Positions 17,019 to 26,031 of a stretch of DNA of 64,000 nucleotides are shown piece by piece. The notes under the pieces were generated by a model. It ran no database searches, had not been told where the DNA came from, and worked only from the letters and a program-made list of their open reading frames with translations. Each line of letters begins with the position of its first letter. Positions within the stretch are counted from its first letter, which is position 1. The stretch is taken from contig NZ_JAIOGQ010000002.1 of the NCBI RefSeq assembly GCF_019904135.1, forward strand, positions 203,038-267,037, written 5' to 3'. The position numbers were made by a program, and so were the translations under genes. Source of the stretch: Paenibacillus caui (GTDB taxonomy: Bacteria; Bacillota; Bacilli; Paenibacillales; Paenibacillaceae).

Positions 17019-17345
17019 CTAAGCTTTGCTCGCGCTCTCCTCCAGCGTTACCCGTACCAGCTGAAGAATCGCTTGATCCAAAGCGGCGGCGAAGCTATCC
17101 GGATCCGTCATCGCCAGCGGACGATGCTCCCGGATCACGGTCATCGCCTCGCTTACCGTTTCGTCCTGAATGCCTGCGGCATGCATAAGGACGAGCACTT
17201 TTTCCAGGGTGTCAACAAGTCGCATCGGCCCGTAGCTGAGCGGCTCGCGATACAGCGCACGCGCGCTGGTCAGCACATATCCCGCAACATCCAGCATGCG
17301 TTCGCGCAGTTCCTCTTTGGAGAGGCTATTTGCCATACTGCTCAT
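17019..17345 (-). CDS. Small helical protein, DUF6092-like, unknown function
   Basis: A 108-residue, all-helical protein: MLDVAGYVLTSARALYREP, YGPMRLVDTLEKVLVLM and DSFAAALDQAILQLVR. The pattern reminds me of DUF6092, but I cannot verify this. It is the last gene of the minus-strand cluster. In the intact arrangement the upstream nitroreductase would overlap its start by 20 bases, so the two were translationally coupled. Membership of this cluster hints at a part in the same catabolic or redox pathway. Confidence 0.6.
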   Translation of the reverse strand: MSSMANSLSKEELRERMLDVAGYVLTSARALYREPLSYGPMRLVDTLEKVLVLMHAAGIQDETVSEAMTVIREHRPLAMTDPDSFAAALDQAILQLVRVTLEESASKA

Positions 17346-17846
17346 ATGAAATCATCTCCCGCTTCGGCTTTGACGTTTTTGGCCGGGGCGGCTGATCCGC
17401 AAACCCGAGGCTGATCAGCAGCTCCGGCTTATCTCATCCGGCAGACCGACGATCTCGGCGATCGACCTTTGATGGAACGAACGTGCGGGACAACTGGCGA
17501 CCCCGAGCGACTGCGCAGTAAGCATAATATGAGAAGCCGCAACGCCCATATTGACAAAACGAAGCACTTCCTCGCTGTCGATGCCTCCCCGTGCCAACGC
17601 TTCCTTCGGATTAGAGCATAATACGATGATTGCCGCCGGAGTGCCCGACAGCCCCTGGGCAAACCGTTTAATGGTCCGAATGCGTGCTGCGTCCTGGACA
17701 ATGACTACATGCGATTCCTGCGAATTACTCGCTGATGGACTATGAAAGAAGGCTTCCTCGATCGCTTCCAGAATAACCGGCTCAAGCGGTTGATCCGCAA
17801 ACGAGCGGGTGCTGCGCCTCGTCTTGATCGCTTCCAATACCTCCAT
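17326..17846 (-). pseudogene. Nitroreductase-family protein with a C-terminal frameshift
   Basis: MEVLEAIKTRRSTRSFADQP opens a typical FMN nitroreductase (the RRSxR motif binds FMN phosphate), followed by SPSASNSQESHVVIVQD, AAIIVLCSNPKEA and MGVAASHIMLTAQSLG. The open frame ends early at 17415 with LPDEISRSC. Shifting frame by one base at about 17431-17437 restores the normal family end: KPELLISLGFADQPPRP and on to a stop at 17326-17328. This is a probable single-base loss. The start at 17846 has CGGAGGGAAACAGC. With the loss, about 35 C-terminal residues are replaced; a sequencing error would make it a normal gene. Confidence 0.75.
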
Positions 17847-17869
17847 GCTGTTTCCCTCCGATGCTGCTT

Positions 17870-18730
17870 TTATCGCAATGAAAAACCTCTTCGCTCCAGC
17901 ACCTCGCGCAAATTTTCCCGCAGGCTGGATGAAGCGGCGATCGTCTCCGGCCGGGTGCAGCGCCTTGCCGTGTGCTCGCACCACCCGTAATCCAGTTCAG
18001 CGCTTTCCGGCTCTCCGGCAATGGAGACGCGGCGGCCATCGTACGTGCGTCGCGAAATCATCTCCGCGTCGTACGCAGCCAGATCCTCATCCAAGCCGGC
18101 GGCCGAATATTGTTCCTCATGAACGGTAATTCGCTCCGGAAGCCGCGGCTTCCCCCCTCTGCGGACGCCCTTCCGCTCGTAACCGACCGACAGTCCCACT
18201 AAGGCGTACACCCCTTCGGGCAATCCGAGCTCTTCCGCCATCTCGGCGGGATGATTGCGGACGGACCCGACCGGAACCGCGCCTAGTCTTAAGGATTCGG
18301 CGGCTACCAGCGCGTTTTGCATGGCCAGCGCAGCATCAACGGATGCTAGTAGAAACATCTCCAGCGTATCCGCCTTGAACGAATGGCCCTGACGCTCCGT
18401 AATGTATTTCAAGCGGTAAATATCCGCGCAGAACACGAGCATCACAGGCGAATCGCAGATGAATGCCTGATTGCCGGACAGCTCGGATATCCGCCGTTTT
18501 CTCCGCTCATCCCTTACGACAATAATGCTGTAAGCCTGCAAGTTCGAGGAAGTAGGCGCGCTCCTGGCGGCGGTCAAGATCGATTTCAGCGCAGCCTCCG
18601 GCAGCTGCGTGCTTTGAAAGCCTCGTACGGATTCATGCTGCGTCAACACTTCGATCACTGGATTAAGCGCGAAAGCGGGCAACCTTATCCCTTCCAGTTC
18701 CAGGCGGCTGCGAACCAGCTTGCGGTCCAT
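17870..18730 (-). CDS. NfsA/NfrA-type nitroreductase-family NADPH-dependent FMN oxidoreductase
   Basis: A 286-residue member of the larger NfrA/NfsA-type group: HESVRGFQSTQLPEAAL (FMN phosphate site), ARSAPTSSNLQAYSIIVVRD, then CADIYR, ALAMQNALVAAESLRLGAVPVGSVRN, and the C-terminal extension RLPERITVHEE. Members reduce flavins, nitro compounds or quinones with NAD(P)H. It starts after AAGGGAGGGGATGAAGC and is followed 23 bases later by the second nitroreductase. Two flavoenzymes side by side at the end of a catabolic cluster suggest a reductive or FMN-supplying step. Confidence 0.85.
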   Translation of the reverse strand: MDRKLVRSRLELEGIRLPAFALNPVIEVLTQHESVRGFQSTQLPEAALKSILTAARSAPTSSNLQAYSIIVVRDERRKRRISELSGNQAFICDSPVMLVFCADIYRLKYITERQGHSFKADTLEMFLLASVDAALAMQNALVAAESLRLGAVPVGSVRNHPAEMAEELGLPEGVYALVGLSVGYERKGVRRGGKPRLPERITVHEEQYSAAGLDEDLAAYDAEMISRRTYDGRRVSIAGEPESAELDYGWCEHTARRCTRPETIAASSSLRENLREVLERRGFSLR

Positions 18731-18782
18731 GCTTCATCCCCTCCCTTGTGGACAAAAGCTGCAAAGAGCTAGGGCAACAGGC

Positions 18783-19736
18783 TCACTTCTCAAGCAGCTC
18801 GCCTTTCTCCATAATGAGCTTGTCGTCCAAATAGACGTCCGGCTTGCCAACGACGCAGTCTATATGAACGCCGGCTGCGACGACTCCGCCGAACGTATTG
18901 TTGCTGCCGAAGGCGACATGAATGGTGCCGTACACCTTCTCGTCCTCCAGGACGACGCCCGTAATTCGGGCCTTGTCGTTCGTGCCGATGCCGAATTCGC
19001 CCAGCTGTCTTCCGTCGCCTTCGCCGAGCATCCGCAGCAGCTTGTCCGCTTCTTCGCCGCCTTCGGCGCTGACCAGGCGTCCTTGCTCAATCGTCAGCAC
19101 TATAGGCGTGGATAGCTTGCCGATTCCGGCAATCGAACCGTCAATCCGGATTTGTCCCGATGCAGAGCCTTCGACCGGAGCGATGTAAGCTTCGCCTGAC
19201 GGCAGATTTCCCGATTGCCCCGGCTCCAGATACATCCCGGTGCTCGGCACCCCGGCTCGGCCATCAATGGAAAATTCGAGCGAATAGCCGTCTTTCTCGA
19301 TCCGTACCTTGCTGCTGTGCGTCAGCAGTTCCGTTACCTTCTCCGTCAGCGCTTTGACCTGCGTATAGTCAGCGGCAATGGCGCCTTCGAGAAACATGTC
19401 CTCGGTAATCCCCGGCATGGTGGCCAGTCTTGCACCGGCTGCGGCCGCTTGCTTGCGGGCATGCGTATGAGTAAGCGAATGCTTCGTAATGCACACGACG
19501 ACCTGCGCGCCGGCCATCGCCGCTGCGACCGCAGCCGACGGTTCTTCGCCGGATTTGCCGCGCTCCTTCATCACCATCAGCATCGCTTCCGCGCCTAGGC
19601 TCTTGCCCGCTTCGTAGAGCGACTCCGCAAGTTCCTTCCTCGTATCGTCGGTAACGACGACGAACGTCTCTCCCGCTGTCAGTCCGAGGCAGCCTGTCAG
19701 CGTATTTTGGCCAATTTCAACGAGTCTATCATTCAT
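18783..19736 (-). CDS. M29-type aminopeptidase-like metalloenzyme (leucyl aminopeptidase / NicX-like)
   Basis: A 317-residue protein of the thermophilic M29 aminopeptidase fold, which also includes the ring-cleaving dioxygenase NicX. Visible: LTAGETFVVVTDDTRKELAESL, MPGITEDMFLEGAIAADY, SIDGRAGVPSTGMYLEPGQSGNLPSGE and the metal-site end HVAFGSNNTFGGVVAAGVHID. It likely hydrolyses a peptide or amide inside the cell. It starts with AAAGGAAG eight bases before ATG and belongs to the cluster with the OPT peptide transporter, which fits peptide use. Confidence 0.8.
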   Translation of the reverse strand: MNDRLVEIGQNTLTGCLGLTAGETFVVVTDDTRKELAESLYEAGKSLGAEAMLMVMKERGKSGEEPSAAVAAAMAGAQVVVCITKHSLTHTHARKQAAAAGARLATMPGITEDMFLEGAIAADYTQVKALTEKVTELLTHSSKVRIEKDGYSLEFSIDGRAGVPSTGMYLEPGQSGNLPSGEAYIAPVEGSASGQIRIDGSIAGIGKLSTPIVLTIEQGRLVSAEGGEEADKLLRMLGEGDGRQLGEFGIGTNDKARITGVVLEDEKVYGTIHVAFGSNNTFGGVVAAGVHIDCVVGKPDVYLDDKLIMEKGELLEK

Positions 19737-19771
19737 TTCTATAACTTCCTTTCATTTCGGGCTACTTCCAT

Positions 19772-20443
19772 TTATATCATTTCCGACACGAGTTTCGCCA
19801 TAATAGCATTCGACAAAATGACCGGCAAGCCCGATGCTTCGGCGACAAGCGCTCTTGCTTTCTCCGTATAACCCATGCAATCCAGCAAAATAATATCCAC
19901 TTTGTCCTTCAGCTCGCCTGCAGCCTTCCCAAAATTCCGCTCATCGAAAACATAGGGTGAAGCGACGGCAAAATCCGGCTGAAGCCCATGCGGCAAAAAT
20001 TTGGGTTTCAGGTTTTCCTTTTGCTCAATCAGCGGCACAATGACGCCAAGCTTTCTGCTTCCCACCATCGCTTTGACGGCGGGCGGAATAATGTGGTCAG
20101 GCTCGATCAAATAGGACGTCCGGGTTTGCAAACCCGGAAAAACGCCCGTGCAGAGCAGCAAAATTTGCTGGATGCCGTTCTCTTCCATTTCGTAAATTTT
20201 GTCTTGCAAAATCGGTTGAATTTTGGAACGTCCCATCACGGCGGACTCCCCGGTTGTTAGCCTTGAAGTCAAGGTGTAGTCATTCTCTTTCGGCCTCAAA
20301 TGAGTCTCGATATATGATTTCGTGAATCCGTCCAGCACGCCGGCTTGAACTATCTCCACCCCTTCCGGGAGATATTTCTCCACAATTGGCGCAACATCTG
20401 TACGCGGCGCCTGTCCGATGGTAATCATCCCTAATTTTTTCAT
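19772..20443 (-). CDS. AroM family protein
   Basis: A 223-residue AroM protein: MKKLGMITIGQAPRTDVAP is diagnostic, with LLLCTGVFPGL, a PDHIIPPAVKAMVGSRKLGVIVPL segment (given in parts) and a C-terminal ILLDCMGYTE...SNAIMAKL. AroM has an Asp/Glu racemase-like fold with a cysteine in each half (CTG and DCMGY); its reaction is unknown despite the historical link to aroL. The start at 20443 follows GGGGGAGGATAAAGGT. It lies between DUF1177 and the peptidase in an apparent operon. Confidence 0.9.
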   Translation of the reverse strand: MKKLGMITIGQAPRTDVAPIVEKYLPEGVEIVQAGVLDGFTKSYIETHLRPKENDYTLTSRLTTGESAVMGRSKIQPILQDKIYEMEENGIQQILLLCTGVFPGLQTRTSYLIEPDHIIPPAVKAMVGSRKLGVIVPLIEQKENLKPKFLPHGLQPDFAVASPYVFDERNFGKAAGELKDKVDIILLDCMGYTEKARALVAEASGLPVILSNAIMAKLVSEMI

Positions 20444-20510
20444 ACCTTTATCCTCCCCCAAATATTATGACTCCATATGGAAAAGAGAGGAGGGTTTCCC
20501 CTCCCCTTCG

Positions 20511-21455
20511 TTACTTGCCGTCTACGTTGCCAGCCGTTTGCAAAACCTTCATGGAGCCGTAAAGCTTCGAGATCAGCTCGAATTCGGCTTTATCGTAGAA
20601 GGAGCATGTCCCGGTTGTAAACTCTTTCGCCACTTCAACCGCAAACCGGACCGCTGCAGCGATGTCCACTTCGTGGCTGGCCCCCGTACCGCAGCCCGGA
20701 ACGACGGATTGCGCCGTAACCGCAACTCCGACCACAGGCGCGGACGTAGCCACGGCCGGCTGCAGGATGGAGTTGATATGGTACAAATCGTTGCCGTACG
20801 GCGTAATGTCCTGCGTCGTAACCGGGAACGTAACAGGCAGCAGACCTGAAGTCATCTCCATAATGCGCAGCAAATCTTCGCTGACCCGCAAAATATAGCC
20901 CTCTTTTACGGTAGGGGAGATGGCAATGCCCTTATGGTTGATGACGCGGTTGCCTTTCGTCGTATCGATTGAAAGGATCGCCTCCATCTCAGGGATCACC
21001 TCGTGCGTGTTCATCACGCCGATTTCGACCGGAGAATCCATGAAGTCTACCGGTTCATGCGGACGTGTCGGCGCATCCGGACAAATGTGAGTCGTCACGA
21101 TCACGTCGCCTTTGAGCGAATCGCCTTTCGTCTGCATATCAGCCAGCTTAAGCGCCGAAGCAACCGCAGCGACCGCTCCATCCGCGTCGGATACCATGCC
21201 GGTTCGGCTCGGACGCGCGCCGATTCCGCCGAGGCGTCCGACAATGCCGAATGTCGGCGCGCTGCCGCCATTCGATTTGCCTTCGGTGCCCGGGATGACG
21301 ATTTTAATAAAATCGGTGCCGCCTTTCTTGCCTGTCACTTTCTGAACTGTAACAGAGACATTGGGAAAGGTGCTAAACAGCTCTCGTACCCGTTCTCCGG
21401 TCACATATGCGTCATCCAGTGCGTCCAGCACGATTAAAGTTTGTTTGAGTGTCAT
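20511..21455 (-). CDS. DUF1177 family protein
   Basis: A 314-residue DUF1177 protein. Landmarks are LVLDALDDAYVTGERV-like N-terminus, IVGRLGGIGARPSRTGMVSDADG, VIVTTHICPDAPTRPHEPV (His/Cys/Asp, possible metal ligands), and GVAVTAQSVVPGCGTGASHE. It looks like an amidohydrolase- or peptidase-like metalloenzyme, but its reaction is unproven. The start at 21455 follows AGCGGAGGTATAGACATA. DUF1177 with AroM, DUF917 and an OPT transporter is a recurring neighbourhood in Firmicutes as far as I recall. Confidence 0.88.
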   Translation of the reverse strand: MTLKQTLIVLDALDDAYVTGERVRELFSTFPNVSVTVQKVTGKKGGTDFIKIVIPGTEGKSNGGSAPTFGIVGRLGGIGARPSRTGMVSDADGAVAAVASALKLADMQTKGDSLKGDVIVTTHICPDAPTRPHEPVDFMDSPVEIGVMNTHEVIPEMEAILSIDTTKGNRVINHKGIAISPTVKEGYILRVSEDLLRIMEMTSGLLPVTFPVTTQDITPYGNDLYHINSILQPAVATSAPVVGVAVTAQSVVPGCGTGASHEVDIAAAVRFAVEVAKEFTTGTCSFYDKAEFELISKLYGSMKVLQTAGNVDGK

Positions 21456-21506
21456 TATGTCTATACCTCCGCTTGTCAATCTGTAAATCCGAGTCTATCT
21501 CGCAAT

Positions 21507-22577
21507 TTAGAAAATATAGTCCAGCACCGGTTTCTTAATGATGTCTTCGACCGGCTGCATCAATTTTTTATTGCTCATCGTGCTGCTGAGCAGCAAATTG
21601 GCTCTCGGCACGACGATGACAGCGAGCTGCTGTCCGTTCTCCAGCGCTGCCGTAACAACGGGTCTTGCCGTCTTGGCGTCAAGCGTCATGATCAGATCCG
21701 GAAAGGTAGCAAGGCGCTCGCCGTCTTTCTCCAGCGTCATATACTCGTTCCAGAATGTCATCTCATAACCGCCCACTCGAACGGTTCCGACATCGAAGCC
21801 GCCTGTCGTCTCAAGCTGAAAATCCGTCACCTTGCCAGCCGCTACAACCTGGCCTCCGAGCTTCGCAACGACAGCGTCGATGGCGGCTTCACCTTTCGAG
21901 CCGAGCAGCGCTTCACCGACTTCAATAGCCTGTGTAATGGCGCCTGGCGCTCCATTCGCTTTCGCATAGGCTGCAGAAACGGGATTCCGCGCCACCGCCA
22001 CCAGACCTCCGGCTTCAACGGATGCCTTGCGGATCATCGAAGCCGCTCTGCCCAGCGATCCGGAAATGCTGAACTCTATATAACGATCGTCTTTTCCGCC
22101 ATTAGCGGTCTGATGTGAAACGTAGTCTTTCACTTCCGTCAAATTTAAAGCGCCCATCGTTCCAGTAGGGTGAGCTCGTCCATTGCAGGCGAAGTCTAGG
22201 AGCGGAATACCTGTAATTACGGATTGCAGCCAGCCGTTTACCGTTGTGCCGGCCCCGTTCTCATTCGTATGAATTGCCGAGATCGGCTTGTTCAGCTGAC
22301 GGGACAGAATTTCCAGCGACCTTGCGTAGTGAATTGGACTCACAAACTTGTCCTTCGCTCCGGGAGCACCGACAAGCGATACGGTCACAAATGAATCGTC
22401 ATCTGCAAATTCATCTATCGAGCGAAGCTCGGGCTGACCCATTTCGAGCGCCAAGCGGCCGAGCTGAAGACCTTCTTCAATCCAGCCTCCGCCGCCCCCG
22501 CCCAAAACGGCACCGCCAAAGACGGCATGTTCCATCATTTTCATATCGAGTTTTATGCGTGCCACTGGGAGCTGCAC
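21507..22577 (-). CDS. DUF917 / S-methyl-thiohydantoin desulfurase-like protein
   Basis: A 356-residue DUF917 protein: VFGGAVLGGGGGGWIEEGLQ is the hallmark Gly-rich start, then DSFVTVSLVGAPGAKDKFVSP, HTNENGAGTTVNGWLQS and LLDFACNGRAHPTGTMGAL. The family was named after an S-methyl thiohydantoin desulfurase and is related to hydantoinase subunits, so a cyclic amide or thiohydantoin substrate is reasonable. The GTG start touches the OPT stop (TAGGTG), so the two are coupled. The true start may be an internal ATG at the KMMEHAVFGG segment. Confidence 0.85.
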   Translation of the reverse strand: MQLPVARIKLDMKMMEHAVFGGAVLGGGGGGWIEEGLQLGRLALEMGQPELRSIDEFADDDSFVTVSLVGAPGAKDKFVSPIHYARSLEILSRQLNKPISAIHTNENGAGTTVNGWLQSVITGIPLLDFACNGRAHPTGTMGALNLTEVKDYVSHQTANGGKDDRYIEFSISGSLGRAASMIRKASVEAGGLVAVARNPVSAAYAKANGAPGAITQAIEVGEALLGSKGEAAIDAVVAKLGGQVVAAGKVTDFQLETTGGFDVGTVRVGGYEMTFWNEYMTLEKDGERLATFPDLIMTLDAKTARPVVTAALENGQQLAVIVVPRANLLLSSTMSNKKLMQPVEDIIKKPVLDYIF

Positions 22578-24188
22578 CTACTTTCTCAGTTTGAACATCG
22601 AGTTAAAGAAACTGAACAATGCATCCCCGGCGATAAATCCGGCGGCCAGAATGCTCATCGGCGTCTCGGCTTCCTTGCCTTTCAGCTTCGTCACGACAAT
22701 CCGGATGAGGAGACCGGCGAGGACAGCCCAGCAAGCATTCGGCGTCGCGATCAGCAAGCCGGTGGCGAGCATAACCCCAATCTGGCGCTTGGCTCCGCCG
22801 ATCAACTGGATAATCGCACCCGGGATCGCCCACAGCAGCAGCTTCAATGCGACATCGGACGAAGTTCCGGCTTGAATCGTCGATGCATAAACCTTGTCGA
22901 TCGGAGGAACGAGATTTTGCGCGAAATACGAATGATAAGTCAGTGTCACGACAACGACCGCTACACCAAAGGCAATCATGCCCGTCATGTATTGCTGTTT
23001 TCTGCCTTTCAGTTCGTATTCGGCATCTTCGCCATGACCGCGCAGGATGTAACCGGTTTTCAGGTCATACCCCATATCCGCAAACGCTGGACCCGTAGCC
23101 GCGCTGAATCCGGCCAGAAGGGCAAGCGCTACCGGCGGGAAGCCGATCAGCATACCGAACAGCAGGGTGATGAAGGCAACGGCAAAGGCCGGGAACCATC
23201 CGGAATGCATCGCCGCAATACCGACGATAAGTTCATGCACGAACGCGGCGAAAGCGGCAAAAATAATGAATCCAATAAACATGCCCAGCGACATCTTCGT
23301 AATCAAACCGCCGATGACGGCAATTATCAAGGCAATGACCAAGTAAGCGACAAATCCGAGCCCGAGCGTCCGTCTGGCTTCGCCATCCTGGCGGGTGTAC
23401 TGAGCGGCATCCGCGCTCTTTTCTTCTTTCTTCGGGCGTTTAAAGATAAGGACAGCGGCCTGAACCAAAGCGACGATACCTGCTCCGATCATCACGCCAT
23501 GTGCGATATAATGCGAACTGACGTCAATATCGAACCACGGAATCGAATACTGGCGAATCAGAAGGCCGATGCCGAACATGCTCAGCGCCCAAATGTTGCC
23601 GATGAACGCAACGCCGAAAGCGGACATGGAGATATGAAAATAAGAACCGATAAGACCGATCAACGTTCCGACGCCGAGCAGCCCGGCGCGTTTGCCGCCT
23701 TTATCGCCGGCAATGATCGATTCAGCGGTAGCTACCCCCGGCGCCCAGGTGCCGGATGCGGGAAACAGCTTGGAGTCAAACAATTTATACAGCAGCAGCG
23801 CATCGACGAACATCGCGAGCGCCGCGCCGATCAGCATCGGAGCGATCAGCTTTGTTTCTCCCATGATAAACGGGATGCCGATCGGAATGAACAAACTGTT
23901 GGCCGCACCGAAGGTTGCCGCAGATATGGAAGTCTGTACAAGATTTTGACGATGTATTGATTTATATTTTCTTAAGATCGCAATAGGGATTCTTGCAATC
24001 AGCATTGCCACAAGCGCACCGATAATGGATGTATTCGGCGTTACGCCAAGTGTGGTCACGATCTGAATCCCAATAATGGCGCCGAGAACTCCGGTAATGA
24101 TATTAAGGATCAACCCGAACGGTTCGAAAATGCTCGGATGTCTTTTCTTTTCACCGGCTTGAACGGCTTCATTCTTCAATTCATTCAT
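22578..24188 (-). CDS. OPT-family oligopeptide (or related) transporter
   Basis: A 536-residue polytopic membrane protein with about 14 hydrophobic segments. Landmarks of the OPT family are FGAANSLFIPIGIPFIMGE, ALAMFVDALLLYKLFDSKLFPASGTWAPGVATAESI (given only as landmarks in order), and a C-terminal LLIATPNACWAVLAGLLIR. OPT proteins take up short peptides or metal chelates with protons. Its start follows TTAGGGGGTATATCC. It feeds the intracellular peptidase, AroM, DUF1177 and DUF917 enzymes encoded downstream. Confidence 0.9.
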   Translation of the reverse strand: MNELKNEAVQAGEKKRHPSIFEPFGLILNIITGVLGAIIGIQIVTTLGVTPNTSIIGALVAMLIARIPIAILRKYKSIHRQNLVQTSISAATFGAANSLFIPIGIPFIMGETKLIAPMLIGAALAMFVDALLLYKLFDSKLFPASGTWAPGVATAESIIAGDKGGKRAGLLGVGTLIGLIGSYFHISMSAFGVAFIGNIWALSMFGIGLLIRQYSIPWFDIDVSSHYIAHGVMIGAGIVALVQAAVLIFKRPKKEEKSADAAQYTRQDGEARRTLGLGFVAYLVIALIIAVIGGLITKMSLGMFIGFIIFAAFAAFVHELIVGIAAMHSGWFPAFAVAFITLLFGMLIGFPPVALALLAGFSAATGPAFADMGYDLKTGYILRGHGEDAEYELKGRKQQYMTGMIAFGVAVVVVTLTYHSYFAQNLVPPIDKVYASTIQAGTSSDVALKLLLWAIPGAIIQLIGGAKRQIGVMLATGLLIATPNACWAVLAGLLIRIVVTKLKGKEAETPMSILAAGFIAGDALFSFFNSMFKLRK

Positions 24189-24266
24189 GGATATACCCCC
24201 TAATTAGTTTGATGTTGCAGGATTTCCATCATTCGCTATGCGAGTCGCTTTCGGAAGTCGTTATCG

Positions 24267-25151
24267 TTAATGTGATTTCGCAAAATGTTCATTATTAAGC
24301 TGTTCTTTTTGGGAAGTGGCTATGAATACTCCGATTAGCACAAGAGCGGCCCCAAAAACTTGCTGAACCCTGATCGGATGGTCAAATACGGTAAAATCCA
24401 GCAGCATCGTCATGATGGGCTGCAGATTGAGCATAATAGCCGATCTTGCCGCTCCTATCGTCTCCATTCCTTTGTTCCATAGAACGCTTGCCAGTCCTTG
24501 CGCCACTATAACCGAAATAAAGGCAAACCCCCACATCCGGAGCGAATGGCTCCAATCGACTCGCACCATCCCCAGAACGAACGGATCGAACACGATGGCG
24601 CTCAGCAGAAAGCTGTACGCGGTTATCATGAAGGGTGTCATTGTGGCCGAAAGCAAACGAACCAAAATCATGTTGCAGGCGAAGGTAAAGACAGCCCCAA
24701 CGATGTACAAATCCCCTGCGCTGACCCTGACCCCAGTCACACCTAAAGCTCCGAACAGGCCGATCAATGCTATTACGCTTCCTATCATCATCCGCCAGGT
24801 AATCTTTTCCTTGAGGAAAAGAGCGGCCAGACCGGCAGTCATTAGCGGAGCAAGCGTAAATATCAAGGATGCGTTTGTCGCTGTCGTTCGTTTCAGCCCT
24901 GTGTACAAGAAAATCTGATTGGCGATCAGCCCTATGAATGCTGTAACAAGGAGCAGCCATAATTGCCGGCCAGTCACCTTAACGAAGGCTTTTCTCCAAA
25001 ACGCAACGAGGATGAACAGAACAGATACGACTGTCAAACTGAACGCCGATAGAAAAAAAGGAGGATACACGGTGAGCAGGATTTGGCGTGCAATATAATT
25101 CAATGACCAAATCGAAATACATAGGAAACATAAGGAATACGCCTTACCCAA
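24267..25151 (-). CDS. EamA/DMT-superfamily transporter
   Basis: A 294-residue protein with ten predicted transmembrane helices in two EamA repeats: SIWSLNYIARQILL at the start, LIFTLAPLMTAGLAALFLKEKITWRM (end of repeat one) and IMLNLQPIMTMLLDFTVFDHPIR in repeat two. EamA proteins export amino acids or metabolites. It starts at a TTG after AAAGGAAGGTTCTCA and sits between the racemase and the OPT gene, so it may remove an end product or a toxic intermediate. Confidence 0.9.
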   Translation of the reverse strand: MGKAYSLCFLCISIWSLNYIARQILLTVYPPFFLSAFSLTVVSVLFILVAFWRKAFVKVTGRQLWLLLVTAFIGLIANQIFLYTGLKRTTATNASLIFTLAPLMTAGLAALFLKEKITWRMMIGSVIALIGLFGALGVTGVRVSAGDLYIVGAVFTFACNMILVRLLSATMTPFMITAYSFLLSAIVFDPFVLGMVRVDWSHSLRMWGFAFISVIVAQGLASVLWNKGMETIGAARSAIMLNLQPIMTMLLDFTVFDHPIRVQQVFGAALVLIGVFIATSQKEQLNNEHFAKSH

Positions 25152-25175
25152 TGAGAACCTTCCTTTGCATGCCGG

Positions 25176-25823
25176 TCAGATTGCAGCAAGCTGTTTATAA
25201 TAATTCGCAGCCATTAAGCCTTCCGCTTCCACGGCATCAATGACCGGAATCTGCAGCTCCTTGCGGATCACATCTGCAAAATCAATGGTCGTAAACCCGG
25301 TGCAAGCGAACACGATCGCTTTAGCGCCTTGCCCCACCAGCGACCGCGCCCCTTCCAGCGCTTTCTCGCGTCCTGCGTCTGTCAGCAAATCCGTCGTGTT
25401 GGTGACGCCTTCCGGACGATTGTACCCGACGATCAGGTCTCCTAATAAACGGGTCATTACGGGAGAGACTCCTTCAGTTATTCCCATAAGTCCAACCGGT
25501 TCTCCAAGCGCAAGCGCGACGAGTGAGGCCGAGCTGCCCGCTCCGATAACGGGAACCTGGACACGGCTACGGAGCTCCTGGACTCCCGGATCGGCCGCGC
25601 AGCTGACAATGAGCACGCGGCATCCTTCCAGTTCCATCTGGACGCCGAGCTCCACAATTTTGGGAACGGCCATCTCCTCCGTCTCGTCACTATAGATGCC
25701 AAGAGGTTGATCCGGGATGCTGCGGCTCAGGACAGCTACATCGTAAAGGCCGCTGATCTTTCTTCCATGCTGCTGGACGATCTCTTCATCCTTTGCGGTA
25801 AATACGCGAATCAGCCCTATCAA
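25176..25823 (-). CDS. Asp/Glu/hydantoin racemase-family protein
   Basis: A 215-residue protein of the Asp/Glu racemase superfamily, closest in layout to hydantoin racemases: MIGLIRVFTAKDEEIVQQHG, then LIVSCAADPGVQEL (first catalytic Cys, SCAADP), VPVIGAGSSASLVAL, and KAIVFACTGFTTIDF (second Cys). It probably inverts the alpha-carbon of an amino acid or cyclic ureide. First gene of the minus-strand cluster, with a TTG start after GGGTGATGGGCT. The pairing with DUF917 supports a hydantoin-like route. Confidence 0.85.
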   Translation of the reverse strand: MIGLIRVFTAKDEEIVQQHGRKISGLYDVAVLSRSIPDQPLGIYSDETEEMAVPKIVELGVQMELEGCRVLIVSCAADPGVQELRSRVQVPVIGAGSSASLVALALGEPVGLMGITEGVSPVMTRLLGDLIVGYNRPEGVTNTTDLLTDAGREKALEGARSLVGQGAKAIVFACTGFTTIDFADVIRKELQIPVIDAVEAEGLMAANYYKQLAAI

Positions 25824-25938
25824 AGCCCATCACCCTTTCGTTTCGGCCTTTTTTCTTGTCAGAATATCTGACACTATAACGGCAAACCCCCCTTTCTTTT
25901 CGTGTTTATTTATTTTGTTGTCAAAATTTATTACATAG

Positions 25939-25965
25939 ATTGTATTCTTTTTTGAGTTATGTCAA
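25939..25965 (-). promoter_or_regulatory. Candidate promoter of the AroM/DUF1177/OPT cluster
   Basis: On the minus strand TTGACA (25965-25960) and TACAAT (25944-25939) are 15 bases apart, short of the ideal 17, which would suit an activated promoter. The region is AT-rich and lies about 120 bases before the racemase start, just beyond the PucR gene terminator. Confidence 0.4.
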
Positions 25966-25992
25966 CAATGTACTGGCTTAACAAAACTATAA

Positions 25993-26025
25993 ACGGCCTA
26001 TTGTGCTGCGAACACAATAGGCCGT
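25993..26025 (-). terminator. Terminator of the PucR-family gene
   Basis: ACGGCCTATTGTG at 25993-26005 pairs perfectly with CACAATAGGCCGT at 26013-26025. It starts six bases after the PucR stop and is followed on the minus strand by TTATAGTTTTGTT. This insulates the regulator from the cluster below. Confidence 0.85.
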
Positions 26026-26031
26026 AAATAA

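Noticed and set aside
22527..23960. A 477-codon plus-strand frame antisense to the OPT transporter gene.
   Set aside because: Its sequence is compositionally odd (rich in Arg, Gln, Asp, His) and it mirrors a clear OPT protein on the other strand; it is a shadow frame.
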